A stretch of DNA of 64,000 nucleotides from Polyangiaceae bacterium (GCA_025353725.1 JANXOF010000092.1:104947-168946), one strand, 5' to 3'. Shown: positions 1-8,678, numbered from the stretch's first letter. Program-made: numbers and translations. The notes: generated by a model from the sequence alone, not told the origin.

Positions 1-529
1 GAGCGATAGCGCAAGCCGAGCGAACGCTCAGGTGGTTCCACGGGCCGAAGCCCGAAATAGGCTCGAGCAGCGCATCGGCACTCTCGAGAAGCTCCGGAGC
101 GAGCCCCCAGGCGGTACCAAACACGAGGAGCACGGGGCGCCCGGACGCGGCGAGCGACGCGCGCGCAGCCTCGAACGAGACCAGAGGCTTGCCCGCGAGC
201 GCCCGCGCCGCAGTCACCCAAACCTCCACGTCACCGCCGAGCGACGCCACGGCGTCAGCGAGCGTCGGAACCGCGCGAACCAAAGCCAACGCGTCTTTTC
301 GATCGGGAATGCGTTTCGCACTCGACCCCTCGGTCCAATGGTCGACGATCTTCGTCGCAAGCCCGCGCTGAGCCTCCACAGGATGCACCACGAAGTAATC
401 TGTGCACCCATACGTACGCGCGCTTCTCGCGAGATCGTGCACGTCGATGTTGGTCAGTGCCGACGTGACGACAAGCCCTTCTTTATCGATGACCGGGCGG
501 TGCACGAGCGCAATAGCGAGCGACCTCAC
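1..529 (-). CDS. SPOUT-family RNA methyltransferase (PF09936 type), partial
   Basis: A GTG start at 529 overlaps the trmD stop (GTGA), and the frame stays open to the window edge, giving about 176 residues of an incomplete gene. The protein starts MRSLAIALVHRPVIDKEG and contains TALTNIDVHDLARSARTYG and a glycine-rich segment near LLVFGTAWGLAPE. These match the small SPOUT methyltransferase family that often sits beside trmD in delta-proteobacteria and Aquificae. The family has a trefoil-knot SAM site and a presumed structured-RNA substrate; the exact target is not established. Translational coupling to trmD suggests co-expression. Only the last residues should be missing. I am confident of the family and not of the target. 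Confidence 0.82.
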   Translation of the reverse strand, partial: MRSLAIALVHRPVIDKEGLVVTSALTNIDVHDLARSARTYGCTDYFVVHPVEAQRGLATKIVDHWTEGSSAKRIPDRKDALALVRAVPTLADAVASLGGDVEVWVTAARALAGKPLVSFEAARASLAASGRPVLLVFGTAWGLAPELLESADALLEPISGFGPWNHLSVRSACAIA

Positions 530-1269
530 GACGCACTCTTTCGCTTTCCGGCGGTGTCCGCTGCGACGTGAGCCGCCGTCACGAGATCAGGGCGGCGCGA
601 AAGCGTTCGCGCCAAGGATTGCCCCTTACGCCACTCTTTGATGTGCGCGTGATTCCCTTTCGCGAGGACCTCCGGGACGGCTTGCCCGCGAAACTCGGCG
701 GGACGCGTGTATTGCGGGTATTCGAGGAGCCCGCCTTCGGCGTGCGATTCCTCGTGTGTCGATTCCGCATTGCCAAGTACGCCAGGCAAGAGACGCACGA
801 CGGCTTCGACCACGGCCATCGCCGCGACTTCACCCCCTGTCATCACGAAGTCGCCAAGCGACAGCTCCTCGTCGATGAATCCACGAATACGCTCGTCAAA
901 TCCCTCGTAACGACCACAAACGAGCATGATGGCGGGCAGCCCCGCGAACCGCGCGGCCGCGGCTTGGGCGAAAGGCTGGCCCTGCGGAGTAAGCAAAATA
1001 CGTCGCGCCCTTGGCTTCTCTTCTTTCGCCGACTCGGCGTCGAGATCGAGGGCCTCCATGCAGGCGACCATGACGTCGACTCGCATGAGCATTCCGCTCC
1101 CGCCGCCGTAGGGCGTGTCATCCACGCTCTTGTGATTCCCGAGGCCGAAGTCACGCGGCGAGCGAAGCCGAACGTCGAGCCGCCCCGTGCTTACCCCGCG
1201 CCCGACGAAACTCGTCTTGAGAAACGTGTCGAAAAGCTCAGGAAACAGCGTGACAATGTCGACCCGCAC
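526..1269 (-). CDS. trmD: tRNA (guanine-37-N1)-methyltransferase TrmD
   Basis: This enzyme transfers a methyl group from SAM to N1 of G37 next to the anticodon and so prevents +1 frameshifting. The 247-residue protein has the usual length. It opens with MRVDIVTLFPELFDTFLKTS, carries the substrate loop GGGSGML, the SAM-binding knot segments LVCGRYEGFDERI and LSLGDFVMTGGE, and the C-terminal YTRPAEFRG segment. It lies directly after rimM on the same strand with no gap (rimM stop at 1270) and overlaps the downstream SPOUT gene by 4 bases, so it is an internal member of the rpsP operon. Confidence 0.97.
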   Translation of the reverse strand: MRVDIVTLFPELFDTFLKTSFVGRGVSTGRLDVRLRSPRDFGLGNHKSVDDTPYGGGSGMLMRVDVMVACMEALDLDAESAKEEKPRARRILLTPQGQPFAQAAAARFAGLPAIMLVCGRYEGFDERIRGFIDEELSLGDFVMTGGEVAAMAVVEAVVRLLPGVLGNAESTHEESHAEGGLLEYPQYTRPAEFRGQAVPEVLAKGNHAHIKEWRKGQSLARTLSRRPDLVTAAHVAADTAGKRKSAS

Positions 1270-2022
1270 TCAGACTCCGCCGTCGGTCAACCCACGTGGT
1301 TCAGTCGCGCGAAGGGTGCCGGAAGTGTCACGCTCGTCGGTCTCGCGCCCCCCTGGGTCCGCTGGCTCGACCAAGGCATCCAGTACCTTCGCACGGCGTC
1401 GTGGCTGACGTTCCACGTCATCGAGCGTGTTGAGTTCGACAACCTTTGCCTCCACGTCGACGCGCCCGATGAACATCTCGGTGAGTGGCACTTCCCAGTC
1501 ACCCTTCTCGTCATCAGCGTGCACGAGAAACACCTCGATACTCGGGTACGAGACGAGCTCAGCGACGACTCCGATCCGCGCGCCCGCGAGGCGTACTTCG
1601 GAGCCGACCACATCGACGGCGTAAAACTCGCCCGGGTCGACAGCGGGAAAATCGCTTCGGCGAGCGCAAATATGGGCCCCGCGGAGCTCCTCGGCGCGGT
1701 CACGGTCATCGACCGAGTAGAGCTTCATCAAGATGGCGTCGTCCGCGCGTCGCGCACGCTCGACAGAAACCTCGTGCTCCTCGCCTGCCGCGGTCCTCAC
1801 CAGCACTTCGTCTTTGCTGAGCAAAAGGTCGCTGCTGGCGTTGAAGAGCCTAAGACGGACTTCGCCTTTCACGCCGTGGGGTCGGGCGACCTCGGCAAGC
1901 GGCACCCAGCCGTCGAGGTCCTTCACTGGCTCATCGACGGTCACGACGGTCGCACCGCGGGTCATCGTAGGGGTAGCAGAAGAGGCGCCTCCGACATCGA
2001 AGCGATCAGAACTTATCGTCAT
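1270..2022 (-). CDS. rimM: 16S rRNA processing protein RimM
   Basis: RimM binds ribosomal protein S19 and assists maturation of the 30S head. The ATG at 2022 is preceded by GGAAGAAGG and gives about 250 residues; longer in-frame starts run into khpA and lack support. After a roughly 40-residue N-terminal extension the RimM barrel starts at WVPLAEVARPHGVKGEVRL. The PRC-barrel follows with EFYAVDVVGSEV and ends near ELNTLDDVE. A charged C-terminal tail of about 45 residues goes beyond the typical 170-residue family length. The khpA-rimM-trmD order is the conventional one. Confidence 0.93.
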   Translation of the reverse strand: MTISSDRFDVGGASSATPTMTRGATVVTVDEPVKDLDGWVPLAEVARPHGVKGEVRLRLFNASSDLLLSKDEVLVRTAAGEEHEVSVERARRADDAILMKLYSVDDRDRAEELRGAHICARRSDFPAVDPGEFYAVDVVGSEVRLAGARIGVVAELVSYPSIEVFLVHADDEKGDWEVPLTEMFIGRVDVEAKVVELNTLDDVERQPRRRAKVLDALVEPADPGGRETDERDTSGTLRATEPRGLTDGGV

Positions 2023-2054
2023 TGCCTTCTTCCGAGCTGTAAACACTCGTCGAT

Positions 2055-2285
2055 TCAGTCGACGATATCGAGGTGAGCTCGGATTCCGAGCTTTGTGGAC
2101 ATCGCGGACAGCAGCGTGCGCATCGACTGAGCGGTGCGCCCCTCTTTCCCGATGACCTTCCCGACGTCCTCTTTTGCTACGCGCAGCTCGATCACGCAAC
2201 TGTTGTCGCCAGGAACCTCGACGACCGAAACTTCTTCGGGATGGTCGACTAGCTCGACGGCGATCGCCTTGATGAGCTCTTTCAT
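2055..2285 (-). CDS. khpA: KH-domain RNA-binding protein KhpA (YlqC family)
   Basis: This 76-residue protein is essentially one KH domain, with the GxxG loop visible as VIGKEGRTAQSMRTLL. The family length is 75-80 residues. KhpA proteins bind RNA, often together with KhpB/EloR; in Gram-positives they affect cell elongation, while the role in myxobacteria is not established. It sits 6 bases after the rpsP stop and about 32 bases before rimM, the standard rpsP-khpA-rimM-trmD arrangement, so it is probably co-transcribed with them. Confidence 0.92.
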   Translation of the reverse strand: MKELIKAIAVELVDHPEEVSVVEVPGDNSCVIELRVAKEDVGKVIGKEGRTAQSMRTLLSAMSTKLGIRAHLDIVD

Positions 2286-2291
2286 CGAAGT

Positions 2292-2570
2292 CTACTTGGC
2301 CGTCGCGGCTGGGGAGGACGCAAGGTGCTTTCCTTGCTCCTTCAAAAGCTTGATGAGGGTATCGGAAGGCTGCGCGCCGGTGCCGCGCCAGTAAGCGAGA
2401 CGCTCGTGGTCAATCGATAGCGAGGCGTCCTTGATCTCTTTGGCCGGGTCGAACGTTCCAATGTTTTCGAGGAACTTTCCGCCGCGGGGGCTGCGTGAGT
2501 CAGTGACGACGACGCGGTAGAAGGGCCTTTTCTTGGTACCCTGGCGAGAAAGTCGGATCGAAACGGCCAT
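2292..2570 (-). CDS. rpsP: 30S ribosomal protein S16
   Basis: A 92-residue protein beginning MAVSIRLSRQGTKKRPFYRV, the diagnostic S16 N-terminus, followed by RGGKFLENIGTFDP. S16 binds 16S rRNA in the 30S body and is needed for assembly. It is the first gene of the operon and is preceded by a good sigma70-type promoter (separate entry). The length is normal apart from a short Ala/Thr-rich tail. Confidence 0.98.
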   Translation of the reverse strand: MAVSIRLSRQGTKKRPFYRVVVTDSRSPRGGKFLENIGTFDPAKEIKDASLSIDHERLAYWRGTGAQPSDTLIKLLKEQGKHLASSPAATAK

Positions 2571-2626
2571 AGAATAAACCTGTAAACCTTGGTGCGGGGC
2601 AGAACGTAGCGGTCTGTAGCGCGCGG

Positions 2627-2655
2627 AAACTACGAGGGGCCTGCGAGAGTGTCAA
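2627..2655 (-). promoter_or_regulatory. Probable housekeeping promoter of the rpsP operon
   Basis: On the minus strand TTGACA (2655-2650) is separated by exactly 17 bases from TAGTTT (2632-2627). This is a perfect -35 box and a 4/6 -10 box. It lies about 57 bases upstream of the rpsP ATG and leaves room for a 5' leader of about 50 bases. The match to the sigma70 consensus is seen directly; activity is inferred. Confidence 0.6.
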
Positions 2656-2668
2656 GCGTTGCAGCCGG

Positions 2669-2692
2669 TTCGAGGCCTAGAAACGCCTCGAA
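2669..2692. terminator. Inverted repeat after the amylase gene, possible terminator
   Basis: TTCGAGGC (2669-2676) and GCCTCGAA (2685-2692) form a perfect 8-bp stem with an 8-base loop, about 40 bases beyond the amylase stop. No T-tract follows on the minus strand, so a rho-independent function is uncertain. It also lies just upstream of the rpsP promoter. Confidence 0.35.
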
Positions 2693-2730
2693 ACACTTCA
2701 AAGCGTCGGGCTCGCGGCTCGGGCTTCGGA

Positions 2731-3999
2731 TCAGGGCGAGAGCATCACCCAACCGGTCGGCGGTATCGAGACGAGAACGCGTCGGTCCTGGGACGTGTAG
2801 ACGTCGCTGGTGTGCCCCGTGTAGTCGTGCAGCTTGGTACCGCTCCACGAGGTGTCAATCCAACGGCTCTGCCAAGAACCGCTCTGGTTGATGCCGACCA
2901 CGAGGTTGCCTTGTCGCTCGAAGATTAGAACGTCGCGCTCTTTCCAGCGACTCAGATAAGAACCAAAGGCCTTACTGTTGTGAATGAACGCGAGGTTATT
3001 CAGATTTGAATCGCGCGTGTCGACATTGGCAAACATGGGGTAACCCGGGTAGCCGGCAATGAACGCGTAGGCCAGATAGCGATTGCTCGGTGCATCGACG
3101 TCTTGGTTCTCCACGAACGTCAGGGCTCTGGCGCCGTTGCGCGCGGCAAACCCCGCACCGTCGAGCGTCGTCAGGTCACCGCCGAACGTGAACGCGTTTT
3201 TCATCGCGAAGTACAGGCTAAAGTCAGTTACAGCCATTCCCGTATTTACGTAACCTTGGAGATAATCTGGATTTCCATTAAATACCTCTCCGAAGCTATA
3301 TTTGCCCCACGCGTTCACGTTATTCAGCACGTGATCTCGCCAAAACCAAAGGGGCACGTGTTTTGCGGCGTCCCAACGGTAGCCGTCGAAACCCATATTG
3401 TTCGTTTTCACGAGATAATTGAACAGCTCTCCGCGAACGTAACCCGACTCTTGCGCCAAGTCGTTCAGCCCTACGAGATCGTTATTCTCGAGCTGATACT
3501 GATTGTTGAAGTCCGAGATCCCGCCGTTTCGGTGGAAGTCGTTCGAACCAAAGCGCGCGTACTGGTAGTCGCCGTGCGTGCACATATGATTCATCACCAT
3601 GCTCGCGTAGACCTGAAGGCCGATGTCGTGCGCTTTTCCAATCAGCTGCGCGAGCTCGCGCTCTGTACCGAAGCCTCCGTCGAAGCTCGCGAAGTCCGAG
3701 GGGTCAAACCCTCGTCCCCCGAAGGCGCCGCTACATGTCGCGGTGTGCGGTGCGAGCTGCAGAGCCGTGTAGCCTGCGTCTTTGAGCGCCTGCATGCTGC
3801 CTGTCACATCTCTCCACTTCCAATCAGAGAGCAACACCGCAGTCCCCGAAGAGTTGGCTCCTAACGAAGCGCGGCTCGCCCCGACCTCCGCGACGATCCC
3901 AGCGGCGTCGTTTGGTGGGGCCGAGTCCGACGGATCAGACGCGCACGCGGCGCCGAATGCAGCGAGAAGCCCTAGAAGAGCGATCTGACGACAGTTCAT
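2731..3999 (-). CDS. Secreted alpha-amylase, GH13 family
   Basis: A 422-residue exported glycosidase expected to cleave alpha-1,4 glucans. The start has a GAGGT Shine-Dalgarno sequence 7 bases upstream. The N-terminus (MNCRQIALLGLLAAFGAACAS) is a signal peptide with a weak lipobox around Cys19, so it may be lipid-anchored. GH13 hallmarks are present: GFDGYRWDAAKH holds the nucleophile Asp, FGEVFNG the acid/base Glu, and FVENQDVD the transition-state Asp. Two usually conserved residues differ: region I reads ASMVMNH where an Asp is expected before the VxNH, and region IV has NQD rather than NHD. A short C-terminal beta-domain follows. It is a single gene between the rpsP operon and the peptidase operon. 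Confidence 0.9.
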   Translation of the reverse strand: MNCRQIALLGLLAAFGAACASDPSDSAPPNDAAGIVAEVGASRASLGANSSGTAVLLSDWKWRDVTGSMQALKDAGYTALQLAPHTATCSGAFGGRGFDPSDFASFDGGFGTERELAQLIGKAHDIGLQVYASMVMNHMCTHGDYQYARFGSNDFHRNGGISDFNNQYQLENNDLVGLNDLAQESGYVRGELFNYLVKTNNMGFDGYRWDAAKHVPLWFWRDHVLNNVNAWGKYSFGEVFNGNPDYLQGYVNTGMAVTDFSLYFAMKNAFTFGGDLTTLDGAGFAARNGARALTFVENQDVDAPSNRYLAYAFIAGYPGYPMFANVDTRDSNLNNLAFIHNSKAFGSYLSRWKERDVLIFERQGNLVVGINQSGSWQSRWIDTSWSGTKLHDYTGHTSDVYTSQDRRVLVSIPPTGWVMLSP

Positions 4000-4169
4000 C
4001 TGCGTACCTCAGGTGGGAGTGACGTGAAAGCTAGCTGGCAAGGCTTGCACCACGATCGTCGTCGCGACAACGCGAGATCGCTGACGTGACGAAATTAGAC
4101 TCACACGATGTGTGCTTAGGTAACGAACGGGGGCGTGCGTCTTTCAAAATCGAACGATGCTCAAGCTCG

Positions 4170-4631
4170 CTAGCCGTTGACGCTCATGACCCTCGTCAAG
4201 CGCGACAATACGGCGAGATTGCCAAGCATACCGAAGACCGCAAGCTCACCCGTTCGTACGGCTCGAACCATGGAAGTTAGGACTTCGAGCGCCGACCTGT
4301 CTGTGGGCAACGGCAGCGCTAGCGGCCGCGTAAGCGGGACATTCGACATTGCCATAATCATGTCGGAAGAACCTTTCACGACGACGTCGGGCACTCCTTT
4401 CAAACCGTCGTGCAACACTAATCCGCCACGGCGGAACGCGAGTGTGAGCGCGACGTCCGCGTCCTCGGCCACGAGCGCAACGCTCACGCCAGAGCCATGC
4501 GCGAGCCGGGCGAAGTCTTTCTTCTTGTGCGGCTTGCTGTCGAGGTTCTGGCGTACGAGATCGCAGAGCATCGTTGCGAAAGCATTTTGATCGGCGCCGT
4601 GCCCGAGCGATATCGAGGGCTCAAGCCTCAT
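4170..4631 (-). CDS. SCP2-like sterol/lipid-binding domain protein
   Basis: A 153-residue protein without signal peptide or membrane segment. The central part (ADVALTLAFRRGGLVLHDG followed by PDVVVKGSSDMIMAM) resembles the SCP2 sterol-transfer fold, in which a hydrophobic tunnel holds a lipid. Its start overlaps the stop of the upstream M16-like gene by 4 bases, so it is the last gene of a three-gene operon with the two M16 proteins. The link between a lipid-binding protein and periplasmic M16 proteins is unexplained. Family assignment is by pattern only. Confidence 0.6.
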   Translation of the reverse strand: MRLEPSISLGHGADQNAFATMLCDLVRQNLDSKPHKKKDFARLAHGSGVSVALVAEDADVALTLAFRRGGLVLHDGLKGVPDVVVKGSSDMIMAMSNVPLTRPLALPLPTDRSALEVLTSMVRAVRTGELAVFGMLGNLAVLSRLTRVMSVNG

Positions 4632-6151
4632 TCGCCCTCCGGTCCTTTCGTTTGGATAGCGTTGATGCCTATCGCGCGGAGCTGCGGCTCGATTTTCGTT
4701 CGCGGTCCGACAATCACAATCAGGGCGTTTGACGGGTCGATCGCGAGCGCCGCCGCTTTTTTTAGCGCCTCGGGCGTCGCACGGTCGAGCACGAGGCTTG
4801 CCGTCTGTTCGTGATCGGGAGGAAGCCCGACGCCTGCATTGCGCGCAAGGCGACGCGCGGCAGCCTGAACGCCCGCGAACGATTCAACGAGCTCACCCCG
4901 CGCGATGAGGCGCGTCTTCTCGAGCTCCTCTTGCGTGAGCCCACCTTGCACGAGGCCCTGCATGTCGTTCAGCATCGCCTTGAGGGCGTCGCCCGTGTGC
5001 TCGGTATGCACGGCCGCCTGGGCCGAGAAGAGGCCGGGCGCTTTCGTAAACGTAAAGCGCGAGCGTGCGCCGTAGCTCCACCCGTGCTCCTCGCGCAGAT
5101 CTTGGTTGAGTCTCGACGTAAAGCTTCCACCGAGAGCCGTGTTCACACGCGCAAGAAGGGGCGCGAGCGCATCCGCTGCGGCGACTCCCCGGCGCACGAC
5201 GGCGAGGATGGCCTGCGGTGCATCGGGTCTGTCGACGAGTACGACGTGCTGACCGTCTCCTCGCGGCGCCGTCGTGTCGTTCGGGACCACCGCACCCGGT
5301 GGCGTCATCCCTTGCGAACCCGCACGAGGAACCCACGCCACAAGGACGCGTTCGAGTAGCGGGTCAAGCTCGGCACGCGTGATGTCGCCCGCGACAACGA
5401 CGATGGCGCGCTCCGGTGCCCACGCAGCCCCGTAGAACCGCTTCACGTCCTCGAGGGAAACCTTATCCGCAGACTTGAGAGTGCCGTCCGTCGGGTGCCC
5501 GTAGGGCTCGTTTCCGAACACAACCCGCGAAGCGACAACGCCCGCCACCGCGTCGGGTTCGCTTGCACGCGCGCGGAGCTCGTTGAGCCATAAATCGTGA
5601 AAGCGCCTCCATTCGACCGCCGCGAACGTCGGTTTTGCCACGACGTCGCCGAGAATTGCACTCGCAGGCGCGAGGTTCTTTTTGAGTGTCGTGAGCTCGG
5701 CGAACGCGTAATCCGCGTAGGCCCCCGTTCGAAGCGTCGCGCCGAGACGGTCGATGTCGCGCGAAATCTCGAGCGCACCGCGCGCGCCAGCTCCTTCGTC
5801 GAGCATGCTGGCCACGGCAAACGCGAGGCCCCCCTTGCCTTCCGGGTCGGTCGCGGCGCCCGCAGGCACGACGACCTGGAGCGAGACGATGGGCAATCCA
5901 TGGCGCTCGAGCAGCCACACTTGCAAGCCCGTCCGCGACCGGTAGGCCTGCGGCAACGGCGGCACGAAGGACGGCGGCGAAACCAACGTCGGACGTGCCC
6001 CGAGCACATCGCCCGAAGCGTTGGCGGCGCCCGACGCGGCGACTCCGACAACAGGCTTCTCCGCAGCCTTCAGGCTCGTCTCGCGAGCACCGCAACCGAC
6101 GGACATGACAAAAGCCAACCCCAGCGAGAGTCTCGAGGAAAAGCACATCAC
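4628..6151 (-). CDS. M16 peptidase-like lipoprotein lacking the zinc motif
   Basis: A 507-residue protein with a lipoprotein signal ending at SVGC (Cys20), so it is probably anchored in the envelope. It has the two M16 halves, including GEPYGHP-like and LNQDLREEHGWSYGARS segments, the latter typical of the C-terminal M16 domain. At the position of the zinc motif (HxxEH) it reads GGLAFAVASMLDEG, so metal binding is lost. In the family such proteins pair with an active partner, as the core-like and beta subunits do. Here the active partner is the overlapping upstream gene (6148-7569). Its predicted role is the non-catalytic half of a heterodimeric periplasmic protease. Confidence 0.87.
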   Translation of the reverse strand: MMCFSSRLSLGLAFVMSVGCGARETSLKAAEKPVVGVAASGAANASGDVLGARPTLVSPPSFVPPLPQAYRSRTGLQVWLLERHGLPIVSLQVVVPAGAATDPEGKGGLAFAVASMLDEGAGARGALEISRDIDRLGATLRTGAYADYAFAELTTLKKNLAPASAILGDVVAKPTFAAVEWRRFHDLWLNELRARASEPDAVAGVVASRVVFGNEPYGHPTDGTLKSADKVSLEDVKRFYGAAWAPERAIVVVAGDITRAELDPLLERVLVAWVPRAGSQGMTPPGAVVPNDTTAPRGDGQHVVLVDRPDAPQAILAVVRRGVAAADALAPLLARVNTALGGSFTSRLNQDLREEHGWSYGARSRFTFTKAPGLFSAQAAVHTEHTGDALKAMLNDMQGLVQGGLTQEELEKTRLIARGELVESFAGVQAAARRLARNAGVGLPPDHEQTASLVLDRATPEALKKAAALAIDPSNALIVIVGPRTKIEPQLRAIGINAIQTKGPEGE

Positions 6152-7569
6152 TTCTTGTCTCCTGCGATACCGACGGCCTGCGTCACGGAGCTCGGCGTCT
6201 TTTTCTTTGGGATGACGCGCAGGATGACCCGCGCGTCGGGGCGTAGAAACGTCTCGGCCGCGACCCGAAGGTCGTCTTTCGTCGCGCCCCGATAGCGGGC
6301 GAGATCCTTCGCCGCGAAGCCGGGATCTTTGACCTCGGCTTGGTACATGTTCAAGAGCGACGCTCGCTCACCGACGCTCTCGACGCGAAGCACGAACGAC
6401 GTCTCGAGTAGGTTTTTCGCGCGGTCGAGCTCTTCGTCCGCAAGAGGCATTTTTCGTACTTTTTCGAGCTCGCGGTCGATGGCGACCTCGAGCTTGTCAA
6501 GCGAGATACCCGGGCGCGCGATGACATCAACGGTGAACTTCGATCCGAGCGTGCCGGACCCCTGGACCGCCGAAACGGACTGAGCGAGTTTTTGCTCGTA
6601 GACGAGCGCTTTATACAGACGACTCGTCTTGCCGTTGGCAAAGGCTGTCGCAAGGAGGTCGAGTGCGGCGTCACCAGGTCCGAAATGCCTCGGGCTCTGC
6701 CATGCCATGACGACCTTTGGCAGTTCGACGTCGTCTTCAAGCGTCTCGCGCACGACAGACGTGAGGGTCGTCTTCGTATCGCTAAATCCGGGCGCTCCTG
6801 GGTCCTTCGGGGCGCCGCGCGTAGGCAGCGAGCCGAACCACGTTTCAATTCGCGCCGCCACGCGTTTTGAGTCGAAGTCTCCGGCGACTACGAGGGACGC
6901 ATTGGCCGGGTCGTAGTAGCGCGCGAAAAACTCCTTCACATCGGTCACGGCTGCCGCCTCGAGGTCGGCGTGCGAACCAATCACCGGGTGGTGGTAAGGG
7001 TGATCGTTCGCGTAAAGAAGCTCAGGTAAGCGTAGCTCTACTTTGCCGTACGGCGTATTTTCGCTCGTCTGGCGGCGCTCGTTCTTCACCACCGCGCGCT
7101 GCGCGTCGAGCTTCTCGAGGGTCATCAAAGGGCCGAGATCGCGCAACCGGTCGGCCTCGAGCCACAACAGGAGGTCGAGCGCGGTCTCCGGACCAACATC
7201 GAAGTAATCCGTTCGGTCTTCACTCGTCCACGCGTTGTTCCACCCGCCGGCCGCCTCCATCCACGCATCGAAAGCTTTTGTGGGAACGCGGGCTGTCCCC
7301 ATGAACATGAGGTGCTCGAACAGGTGGGCGAACCCCGTCCTCTTCGCCACCTCGAACCGAGAGCCAACGTCGTACGAGACGTTGACAACCACCTGCGGCA
7401 CGGCGTGATCCTCGTGAAGAATCACGACCATTCCGTTCTTCAATGTTGTCTTTGTGAAGGGAATCTGAACGTCCCCGGCGGAGGCCGTTGTGGTCCGCGC
7501 GGCGGTTGCGCCCAAGAGTGCGAGCGCGGCGACAATCCTCACGAGCTTACCGAGGCTCCGACTCTTCAT
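6148..7569 (-). CDS. M16 zinc peptidase, active subunit
   Basis: The ATG at 7569 gives 473 residues with a signal peptide (KLVRIVAALALLGATAARTT), so I reject the longer in-frame extension, which runs into the divergent gene. The inverted zinc motif HLFEHLMFMGT (HxxEH) is intact, with a downstream Glu in the ERRQTSENTPYG region. The second domain contains DAALDLLATAFANGKTSRLYK. It should be a periplasmic endopeptidase of the PqqL/insulinase superfamily. Its stop overlaps the start of the inactive M16 lipoprotein (ATGA), consistent with stoichiometric production. It is transcribed divergently from the LpxL-type acyltransferase, with 70 bases between the starts. Confidence 0.92.
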   Translation of the reverse strand: MKSRSLGKLVRIVAALALLGATAARTTTASAGDVQIPFTKTTLKNGMVVILHEDHAVPQVVVNVSYDVGSRFEVAKRTGFAHLFEHLMFMGTARVPTKAFDAWMEAAGGWNNAWTSEDRTDYFDVGPETALDLLLWLEADRLRDLGPLMTLEKLDAQRAVVKNERRQTSENTPYGKVELRLPELLYANDHPYHHPVIGSHADLEAAAVTDVKEFFARYYDPANASLVVAGDFDSKRVAARIETWFGSLPTRGAPKDPGAPGFSDTKTTLTSVVRETLEDDVELPKVVMAWQSPRHFGPGDAALDLLATAFANGKTSRLYKALVYEQKLAQSVSAVQGSGTLGSKFTVDVIARPGISLDKLEVAIDRELEKVRKMPLADEELDRAKNLLETSFVLRVESVGERASLLNMYQAEVKDPGFAAKDLARYRGATKDDLRVAAETFLRPDARVILRVIPKKKTPSSVTQAVGIAGDKK

Positions 7570-7639
7570 TCGGCTGGCTCTAACACGGGTCCGCGCAGGC
7601 AGTCCCTGGTCATGTGAAGTCTCTGGTAGGGTTCGCACG

Positions 7640-8581
7640 ATGACGGAGTCCGCTAGCGACGTGCGCGAGGGGGGCCGTTGGTCGCCCTTGCAGCGTTTCA
7701 AAAACGACCTCCTTTGGGCGCTCGTTTGGACGGCCGTAAAGGGTCTCGGGGCACTCTCACCACGCGCGCTGCACGCCACCGGTCGAACGCTCGGGCGCCT
7801 GGCGTACGTCGTGGCCCCTGCGACGCGGCGCCTGGCCGAGCACAACGTCGCGCTCGCGTTTCCCGAGCTCGACCCAACGGCGCGCCGAGCACTCGTCGCG
7901 CACACCTACCAAACGCTGGGTGGCTACCTCGGTGACGCTTTATCCATGCTCCATCCGCAGAGGCCCGTCGCGTCGATCCCGTTTGAGACGGGCGCTCGTG
8001 AAACCCTCGACCGTGCGATCGGCGAAGGCCGCGGTGTACTTTTCGCCTCGGCGCACCTCGGTCCGTGGGAACGCGTCGCGTCGACCTTATCGGCCGCCGC
8101 TATCCCTTTCATCGCCGTCGCGCGCGAAGCGTACGATCCTCGGTTTCAGTCACTTTACGACCGCCTCCGCTTTGGACGTGGGCTCGACGTGATCTACCGA
8201 GGAAGCCCCGGCGCCGGAGCACGGCTCGTGCGCGGGCTACGTCGCGGGCGCGTGATCGGCATCCCGATGGACCTCGCTTCCCGCGTGCCAAGTCTCGACG
8301 TGCCGTTTCTCGGCATTCCAGCACGAACGCCGCTAGGCCCCGCACGGCTCGCGTTGCGCACGGGAGCCGCGGTCGTGGTCGGTGTCCCCACACCGTCGCA
8401 TCCCGTTACAGGATCGCTCGAGCTCGCGATCGACCGCATCACGACCGTTGATCTCCACAGCTCCGCCGAGGGTGAGCGCATTCTCACGACGCGCATAAAC
8501 GACGTCCTCTCTAAACGCATCCGAGCGATGCCCGAGGCGTGGGTGTGGATGCACCCACGTTGGGGCGGCTTGCCGATGTAA
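7640..8581 (+). CDS. Lipid A biosynthesis acyltransferase (LpxL/HtrB family)
   Basis: A 313-residue protein read from the ATG at 7640; the earlier in-frame ATG at 7490 lies inside the divergent peptidase gene. The catalytic HxxxxE motif is seen as SAHLGPWERVA, followed by FIAVAREAYDPRF and the C-terminal PEAWVWMHPRWG, all typical of inner-membrane late acyltransferases that add secondary acyl chains to lipid A from acyl-ACP. A hydrophobic N-terminal segment (ALVWTAVKGLGAL) would anchor it. Which acyl position is used cannot be told from the sequence. Confidence 0.9.
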   Translation: MTESASDVREGGRWSPLQRFKNDLLWALVWTAVKGLGALSPRALHATGRTLGRLAYVVAPATRRLAEHNVALAFPELDPTARRALVAHTYQTLGGYLGDALSMLHPQRPVASIPFETGARETLDRAIGEGRGVLFASAHLGPWERVASTLSAAAIPFIAVAREAYDPRFQSLYDRLRFGRGLDVIYRGSPGAGARLVRGLRRGRVIGIPMDLASRVPSLDVPFLGIPARTPLGPARLALRTGAAVVVGVPTPSHPVTGSLELAIDRITTVDLHSSAEGERILTTRINDVLSKRIRAMPEAWVWMHPRWGGLPM

Positions 8582-8619
8582 GGGTAGCCGCGTCTTCAGC
8601 CACGCCTTCGAGGCTCTTC

Positions 8620-8639
8620 GGGCAAGGCGCGCCCTTTTT
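8620..8639 (+). terminator. Possible weak terminator after the LpxL-type gene
   Basis: GGGC and GCCC (8620-8623 and 8631-8634) can pair and are followed directly by five T residues. The stem is short, so confidence is low. It lies about 40 bases after the acyltransferase stop and 40 bases before the DnaJ-TPR gene. Confidence 0.3.
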
Positions 8640-8678
8640 GCCGCGCTGACTCTTCCGCTCGGTTATTCTGGGCTGTCG

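Noticed and set aside
568..2076. 502-residue plus-strand open frame opposite trmD and rimM
   Set aside because: Arg/His-rich mirror of well-supported genes on the minus strand; typical of high-GC antisense frames.
2661..2692. GGTTCGAGGC resembling a tRNA T-loop
   Set aside because: Flanking bases cannot form the acceptor, D or anticodon stems; better explained as a simple hairpin.
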